A DNA stretch of 32,804 bases from Gammaproteobacteria bacterium. Lineage in GTDB: Bacteria; Pseudomonadota; Gammaproteobacteria; UBA9214. The notes under the pieces are model-generated. The model did no database searches, was not told where the DNA came from, and was given only the letters and a program-made list of their open reading frames with translations. Location: assembly GCA_022340485.1 (NCBI GenBank), contig JAJDNX010000085.1, positions 1 through 32,804 of the forward strand, written 5' to 3'. Positions 28,232-32,804 of the stretch are shown here, one piece after another. The position numbers and the translations under genes were made by a program. Positions within the stretch are counted from its first letter, which is position 1. Every line of letters starts with the position of its first letter.

Positions 28232-28843
28232 TTATCTTCGTGCGCCTGCTGGCAATCCGGTATTGCGGATCGCCGCAGCAATGTCCCGGCTGAGCCGTTC
28301 CACGGCATGGCTTTGTGCGACCACCACTGCCCGATAGTCGCTGCTGCCGGCAACTTCGGTATAGGTTGCCTTGTTGCGCTGCAGGACAGCACCGTCACTG
28401 GAGCGGATGAGTTCCCAAGCAACTGTCAGGATAACCGCGCCACCGGCCTCCGCATCGAAACGAGTGACGTTAACAACCACCTGGTAATCCAGCACGGTCG
28501 CACGCGGCCATGGATGGATCACGACCAGGTCAGTGGGTAGCATGATCGACAGGTTTTCTGCAAGGGTACGGTTGAATGCCGTCTTCAGTGGCTCCGCCCA
28601 GCGGTCTGAGCCGGAATAGTTCAACTCGTTGCTGCTGCTGCGGATGACAATCTCTGGACGGTCAAGGTAGGCGGGAAAGCTCACCGGCCCGATCCCCACT
28701 GTCGGGGATGCGGTACTCAACGTGACGGCAACTTGTTCTTCAGCCGGTGTCAGGAGGTAGTACCTGGATGGCTTTGTGACACCACAGCTGGCCAACAGAG
28801 CCAGGCAGAGGCTGACCAAAAAGGCATGGAGTATCGGATGCAT
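28232..28843 (-). CDS. PqiC-like outer-membrane lipoprotein
   Basis: The 203-residue precursor has a lipoprotein signal peptide with lipobox LASC, cysteine at residue 20, and Gly at +2, so it probably goes to the outer membrane. The rest is an ABC-type transport auxiliary (PqiC/DUF330) domain, with YYLLTP near residue 28, the GIGPVSFPAYLDRPEIVIR block and DRWAEPLKTAFNRTLAENL. PqiC in E. coli works with the PqiAB MCE complex in lipid movement across the envelope. Here it is the last gene of an MCE operon, 14 bases after the MlaD-like gene, and its start follows TGGAGGAACTGT. Confidence 0.92.
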   Translation of the reverse strand: MHPILHAFLVSLCLALLASCGVTKPSRYYLLTPAEEQVAVTLSTASPTVGIGPVSFPAYLDRPEIVIRSSSNELNYSGSDRWAEPLKTAFNRTLAENLSIMLPTDLVVIHPWPRATVLDYQVVVNVTRFDAEAGGAVILTVAWELIRSSDGAVLQRNKATYTEVAGSSDYRAVVVAQSHAVERLSRDIAAAIRNTGLPAGARR

Positions 28844-28857
28844 ACAGTTCCTCCAGT

Positions 28858-29805
28858 CTATTGCCTGCCCCTGATCAGGGACTCGGGCTGGTTGTTGATG
28901 GTCTCGGCAAGGGCACGGATGGCATAAGCTGCCGACGAGATTTCATTCAGGGCACTATCGAGCGCGGTCAGGAGCTGTTCATCACTGAACAACGCATCCG
29001 CGGACCGCAGCGTAGTATCGGCCTGATCCATGGTGCTACGAATATCATCCAGTGTAATGCTGGCCTTTTGCAGCGCTTCGCGGGCATTATTCAGCGTCTG
29101 GTTGATGTTACTAGTGACTGGCTCGATCTGCTGGTCAAGGTTGGCGACCAACTGGCCGAAGCCATCCAGTACTGTGTGCAGAGTGGTAATTGATTGCTGC
29201 AGTTCCTCGGAATTCACCAGCCTGTCGATCCCCTCGATCGCGGCCAGGATGTGTTGCTTGACCCTATCCATGGGAATGTCTTCCAGGAGTTTGCCAATGA
29301 TCTCGATTGGCGAGGGGATGGTAGGTATTTCCTGGAGCGCCCATCGGGACTGGTTGTATCCGACCAGGTTTGCGGGTGTATTGGGTAAAAAGTCGATTTG
29401 AATAAACAGCTGGCCGGTCAGCAGACTCTGTAACTGCAACTGGGCGCGCAGGCCGGCCTCTACCAGGCTGGCGATACTGTCATCGTTGCCCAACAGTGAT
29501 TTGCCCGCCTGGGGCCTGATGAATTTCGTATTGTCAATTTCAATAATCACCGGTATACGAATATCAGACTCCTCTTCGTTCACCACCAGCTGAATGTCGG
29601 TAACGGTACCGATGTTGACGCCGCGAAAGCTGACCGGCGAGCCGATATTGAGGCCTTTGACCGATCCCTTGAAGTACAGGACATAGTTGGTCTTGTCGGT
29701 TAGCAGCAGTTTGCCACCACTGATGATCAGGATTCCCGCCACGATAAGACCGATGGCCCCCGCAACAAAGATACCGATCAGGGTGGGATTGGCTTGCTTG
29801 CTCAT
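28858..29805 (-). CDS. MlaD-like MCE-domain substrate-binding protein
   Basis: This is the periplasmic lipid-binding subunit of an MCE transporter. The 315-residue protein has one N-terminal anchor helix (residues 8-30, TLIGIFVAGAIGLIVAGILI), then one MCE domain (about 38-115) with the characteristic YFKGSVKGLNIGSPVSFRGVNIG sequence, and a long helical C-terminal region (near residues 190-300, DRVKQHILAAIEGIDRLVN, NINQTLNNAREALQKAS). It is longer than E. coli MlaD (183 residues) and lacks the multiple MCE repeats of PqiB or YebT. Its start overlaps the ATPase stop by four bases (ATGA), so the genes are coupled. Confidence 0.93.
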   Translation of the reverse strand: MSKQANPTLIGIFVAGAIGLIVAGILIISGGKLLLTDKTNYVLYFKGSVKGLNIGSPVSFRGVNIGTVTDIQLVVNEEESDIRIPVIIEIDNTKFIRPQAGKSLLGNDDSIASLVEAGLRAQLQLQSLLTGQLFIQIDFLPNTPANLVGYNQSRWALQEIPTIPSPIEIIGKLLEDIPMDRVKQHILAAIEGIDRLVNSEELQQSITTLHTVLDGFGQLVANLDQQIEPVTSNINQTLNNAREALQKASITLDDIRSTMDQADTTLRSADALFSDEQLLTALDSALNEISSAAYAIRALAETINNQPESLIRGRQ

Positions 29806-30581
29806 AACTCACCTCGATTGAGAAATTGTCTGACAACCGGGTTGGGACTTCCGTCCCGCAGTGTCCGCGGGTTACCAATGGCAATCATGGTACGCGTTTC
29901 CGCGTCGAGAAAAACCGCGTTGTCACCAATGGTGAAGATGCTGGCCAGCTCATGGGTCACGACGACAATGGTGGTGCCGAGGCTGTCACGCAATTCCAGT
30001 ATCAGATCGTCGAGTCGCCGCGAACTGATCGGGTCGAGGCCTGCCGAGGGTTCATCGAAAAACAGGATCTCGGGGTCAAGCGCAATCGCACGAGCCAGTG
30101 CGGCACGTTTCTGCATGCCGCCGCTGATCTCGGACGGATAGAACTCCTCGAAACCGGCCAACCCGACCAGCGAGAGTTTCAGCGATACGACCTCGGCAAT
30201 ATCGGCCGCTGTCAGGTCCGTGTATTCGCCCAGCGGCAGGGCAACGTTCTCAGCCAGCGTCAGGGAACTCCACAGTGCACCACTCTGGAAACTCATGCCA
30301 AAGCTGCGTTTGATACGCTGCTGTTCGGCCGATGACGACTCCCAGTAGCTAATGTCATCAAACAGCACCCTGCCCCTGGCCGGTGCCTTCAGCCCAATCA
30401 TGTGGCGCAGCAGGGTGCTTTTGCCACAACCGCTACCGCCCATGATGATAAAGATATCACCACGCGGAATCGTGAAATTGAGATCGTGCTGGATGACAAA
30501 ATTACCGTACATCATGGTCAGGTCCTGTACGGTAATGTGACCACCCGGGTCTTTTTTATGCTGCACACCGTTCGCTTTCAT
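29802..30581 (-). CDS. MlaF-like ABC transporter ATPase
   Basis: This is the ATP-binding subunit of the same lipid transporter. The 259-residue protein has Walker A GGSGCGKST, Q-loop SFGMSFQSGALW, the MlaF-type signature ISGGMQKRAALAR, Walker B ILFFDEPSAGLDP and switch histidine VVVTHE. ATG 30581 was chosen because MKANGVQH sits just before the beta strand of the domain and it is one base after the permease stop (TGATATG); the frame is open 18 codons further. It has AGGAG about 13 bases upstream. No other ATPase is present in the operon, so this one must power the permease next to it. Confidence 0.95.
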   Translation of the reverse strand: MKANGVQHKKDPGGHITVQDLTMMYGNFVIQHDLNFTIPRGDIFIIMGGSGCGKSTLLRHMIGLKAPARGRVLFDDISYWESSSAEQQRIKRSFGMSFQSGALWSSLTLAENVALPLGEYTDLTAADIAEVVSLKLSLVGLAGFEEFYPSEISGGMQKRAALARAIALDPEILFFDEPSAGLDPISSRRLDDLILELRDSLGTTIVVVTHELASIFTIGDNAVFLDAETRTMIAIGNPRTLRDGSPNPVVRQFLNRGEL

Positions 30582-30582
30582 A

Positions 30583-31710
30583 TCAGATTCCCAGCTCCTG
30601 GAACAGGATGGTGAGCAGCGAGGCGGCAATGACAATGAACAGGATACCGGTCACCACCGCAGAGGTGGTGGCTTCGCCGACGGCCTGGGCACTGCGCCCA
30701 CACTGCATACCGCGCAGGCAACCGGCAAAGGCAATCAGCATGCCGTACACCGTGCCCTTGATCACGCCGACCCAGATATGCGACCAGGCCATGGAACGTA
30801 CGGTTTGCTGGTAATACTCAAAAGTGCTGATATCGAAGACCGTTACCGCGACAAACATCCCGGCAGTGATGCCGACAATGCCCGCATACAGCACCAGCAG
30901 GGGCATCATCAGGATCAGCGCCAGCATACGCGGCAGGACGAGGAAGTCGATCGGGTTGAACCCCAGCGTCCGGAAGGCATCAATTTCCTCATTCACCTGC
31001 ATGGTGCCAAGCTGGGCAGCAAAGGCGGCACCGGTACGCCCGGCCATGATGACACCGGTCATGAGGGCACCCATCTCACGCGTCATGCCAAGACTGACCA
31101 GGTTGGCGATGTAGATCTGGGCACCGAACTGTGCCAGCTGTACGGCACCCATGTACGCGACGATCAGGCCTACGAGAAAGCTGATCAGGGAGACAATCGG
31201 CAGGGCGTGTGCGCCGACGTCCTCTATGATCAGCATGAGATCGGAACGCCTGTATTGCGCCGTACCACGAAACAACCTGCCGAAACTGAGGGTGACCTCG
31301 CCAAGGAAGTGCAGCATCTCTGGGCCTGCACGCCACATGGACAGCGACCTCAGTCCAATTCGCTCCAGTACAGGCGGGGGTTTACTGTGCTTGCCCGTAT
31401 CCTCCTGCGGGGGCACCGCCGTTGCCAGCTTCATCATGCGCCGGGCCCCCTCGGGTAGTCCGCCTGGATCGACATGGATCCTGCCCTCACTGGCCAGCTG
31501 GTAGACACGGGCGAGAAATATCAGCAGACCACTGTCCCACTGAGTGATGGCCTTGCCGTCGAAGCTGAGCCTGTGTACATCGCTGCGAGACTGCAGTTGC
31601 AGAGCGACATCATCGGCAGAGGGTAGGCTGTCAACTAAAAGCCAGCTGCCTGCAAGTACAACACGGAGGTCGTCCGGGCTGTGGAACTGGAGGCTCAGTT
31701 GTCCGGGCAT
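30583..31710 (-). CDS. MlaE-like permease with N-terminal STAS domain
   Basis: The 375-residue protein is the membrane subunit of the transporter. Residues 1-100 form a STAS-like domain (LSLQFHSPDDLRVVLAGSWLL, LSFDGKAITQWDSGLLIFLARV), resembling the separate MlaB subunit of E. coli. Residues 125-375 form the MlaE domain with about five membrane helices, including the conserved GAQIYIANLVSLGMTREMGALM and GRTGAAFAAQLGTM. The fusion means that no separate mlaB gene is needed, and none is present. It is the first gene of the four-gene operon, ending one base before the ATPase start. A ribosome binding site before ATG 31710 is weak. Confidence 0.94.
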   Translation of the reverse strand: MPGQLSLQFHSPDDLRVVLAGSWLLVDSLPSADDVALQLQSRSDVHRLSFDGKAITQWDSGLLIFLARVYQLASEGRIHVDPGGLPEGARRMMKLATAVPPQEDTGKHSKPPPVLERIGLRSLSMWRAGPEMLHFLGEVTLSFGRLFRGTAQYRRSDLMLIIEDVGAHALPIVSLISFLVGLIVAYMGAVQLAQFGAQIYIANLVSLGMTREMGALMTGVIMAGRTGAAFAAQLGTMQVNEEIDAFRTLGFNPIDFLVLPRMLALILMMPLLVLYAGIVGITAGMFVAVTVFDISTFEYYQQTVRSMAWSHIWVGVIKGTVYGMLIAFAGCLRGMQCGRSAQAVGEATTSAVVTGILFIVIAASLLTILFQELGI

Positions 31711-31799
31711 TATGTTCTTTTACATCAGCGGTGATAGTCATCAATGGTTGCAGTTCCTGGGCGCTGGTACAAGTCCTTGCAGGGCTCCAGACTCCGCCG

Positions 31800-32804
31800 T
31801 CAGTTCAATTGAATCCGTTGCCCCCAGGGTACCTTGCCGCGCCCTTTCACCAGCCAGATAACGGGAAAACATGGCTCCTGCTTTGGAAACTCACCCTCTG
31901 CATCGGTGAAATAGACCAGCAGGTCCGGGGTTGCTCCCTGTTCATCGATCCATTGGAAAACCGGGGTAAAGCGGGTGCCACCGCCGCCGCGAATCGTGTC
32001 CGGCAAGGCAAACTCCTCCCACGGCTCGAACCGCCAGGGACCATCGCCGGAGAGCACGGCATCACAGGCATGCAGGGTAATGCGTGCACGCACCTGTCCC
32101 TTGATCGCGTCGATCTCGCTGACAAATTCCTGCATCTCGGCGGGCTTGATCGAGCCACTGGTATCGAGCACCACCACGACATCGGTCTGCGTACTTCTCA
32201 GGCTGGGGAAAATGGCATCACCCTCACGGCGCGACGGCCGCATGTAACTGTAGTCATCGCGACTGGAAGCGGTCATGTAGCGTGCCAGCAGCATCCGCCA
32301 GGGCAATTGTGGTTGCAGCAGGTGATCAACCAGGACGCGCAGTGATCCCGCAAGCTTGCCGGCCTGCATTGCCTGCTGTGCCGCACCCGCCAGGCGTTGA
32401 CGCCATTGTATGGACAGCTGTTCCTTTTCCGACTCGCTCAGCGGTTCCGGCGAGCCTGCAGCTGTCTCCCCGGTGTCAGCACCATTGCCACCACCGGCGC
32501 CCTCGTCACGGTCACTGTTCTGCTGGTCCGGCTGTTGCTCTTTGCCGTCATGCGCCGACTGTGTGGCTTTGCTTTCCTTGCCATAGAGGTGCTGGTCATG
32601 CGGCTGTTCTTCATTGTTCTCCTTGACCAGCGGGTAGATCTCCTCGGCCATCATGCCTTCATAGCCGATGTTATACAGCGCCCCCGGTACCGCGGTCATA
32701 CCCTCTTTTATCAGAATCGGATTGATTGCCAGGTCACAGGCAATATCCCAGCGCTGTACATTGCGGTGCTCGCGGCGCGCAAAGTGCGACAGGGCACAAT
32801 GCAG
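31800..32804 (-). CDS. VWA-domain zinc metallopeptidase-like protein, 5' end outside window
   Basis: The gene runs off the right edge; the frame is open to 32804. The visible 334 residues begin LHCALSHFARREHR, matching the part after the HE of an HExxH zinc motif, and continue RWDIACDLAINPIL, typical of the DUF2201/COG3864 predicted peptidase family. A low-complexity stretch rich in Glu, Gln and Asp follows, then a helical region and a von Willebrand A domain with an intact MIDAS: DTSGS in VVVVLDTSGSI, Thr in GGGTRFTPVF, Asp in VYFTDAEG. The family usually lies next to a MoxR-type AAA ATPase and acts in metal or complex maturation; the neighbour would be to the right, outside the window. The function is not proven. 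Confidence 0.9.
   Translation of the reverse strand: MHCALSHFARREHRNVQRWDIACDLAINPILIKEGMTAVPGALYNIGYEGMMAEEIYPLVKENNEEQPHDQHLYGKESKATQSAHDGKEQQPDQQNSDRDEGAGGGNGADTGETAAGSPEPLSESEKEQLSIQWRQRLAGAAQQAMQAGKLAGSLRVLVDHLLQPQLPWRMLLARYMTASSRDDYSYMRPSRREGDAIFPSLRSTQTDVVVVLDTSGSIKPAEMQEFVSEIDAIKGQVRARITLHACDAVLSGDGPWRFEPWEEFALPDTIRGGGGTRFTPVFQWIDEQGATPDLLVYFTDAEGEFPKQEPCFPVIWLVKGRGKVPWGQRIQLN

Noticed and set aside
27986..28540. 184-codon open frame bridging the convergent gap after the GNAT-nitrilase gene
   Set aside because: Overlaps both convergent genes, with no recognisable features. The 230-base gap 28002-28231 seems to hold no gene, and I see no convincing terminator there.

Overview
The window is chromosomal DNA of a gammaproteobacterium. 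The evidence is the gene order pncC-thpR-recA-recX-alaS-lysC-csrA-tRNA-Ser-tRNA-Arg on the minus strand, mutS followed by a 7Fe ferredoxin gene (fdxA), and xerD followed by dsbC. Protein sequences look like those of free-living, Chromatiales-like gammaproteobacteria, but I cannot name a genus. Almost every long open stretch belongs to a recognisable family. I see no prophage, insertion sequence, CRISPR array or obvious genomic island.

Region 1 (1-7311, minus strand) holds two tRNAs, csrA, lysC, alaS, recX, recA, thpR and pncC. lysC carries an internal ribosome binding site for a beta subunit. Region 2 (7330-18075, plus strand) is a genome-maintenance block: mutS, fdxA, an AddB-like nuclease, an AddA-like helicase-nuclease, and a thioredoxin-TPR protein (CnoX/YbbN type). 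Palindromic repeats of two dispersed families sit between these genes: a CCCTCTCCC/GGGAGAGGG family and a REP/REPIN-like GGGAGCG...CGCGAT family. Region 3 (18094-19858, minus) is xerD-dsbC. Region 4 (19923-21447, plus) holds an acyl-carrier domain fused to a lysophospholipid-type acyltransferase, then a small uncharacterised gene.

Region 5 (21492-25112, minus) has adk with a clear intrinsic terminator, a diguanylate cyclase with an unrecognised N-terminal half, and a thioredoxin-SIMPL pair with its own promoter; palindromes lie in the adk-cyclase gap. Region 6 (25404-28001, plus) has a DmeF-type metal efflux pump and a GNAT/nitrilase fusion. Region 7 (28232-31710, minus) is a four-gene Mla/MCE lipid transport operon whose permease carries an N-terminal STAS domain. 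At the right edge is the C-terminal part of a predicted zinc peptidase/VWA protein whose start lies outside the window.

Functional links: recA, recX, mutS, the AddAB-like pair and xerD all serve DNA repair, recombination or chromosome segregation. The ACP-acyltransferase and the Mla-like operon both concern membrane lipids but are not adjacent. No clearly new multigene system stands out. The most unusual items are the ACP-acyltransferase fusion with its small partner, the AddB start site buried in a repeat hairpin, the cyclase N-terminal region, and the thioredoxin-SIMPL operon.
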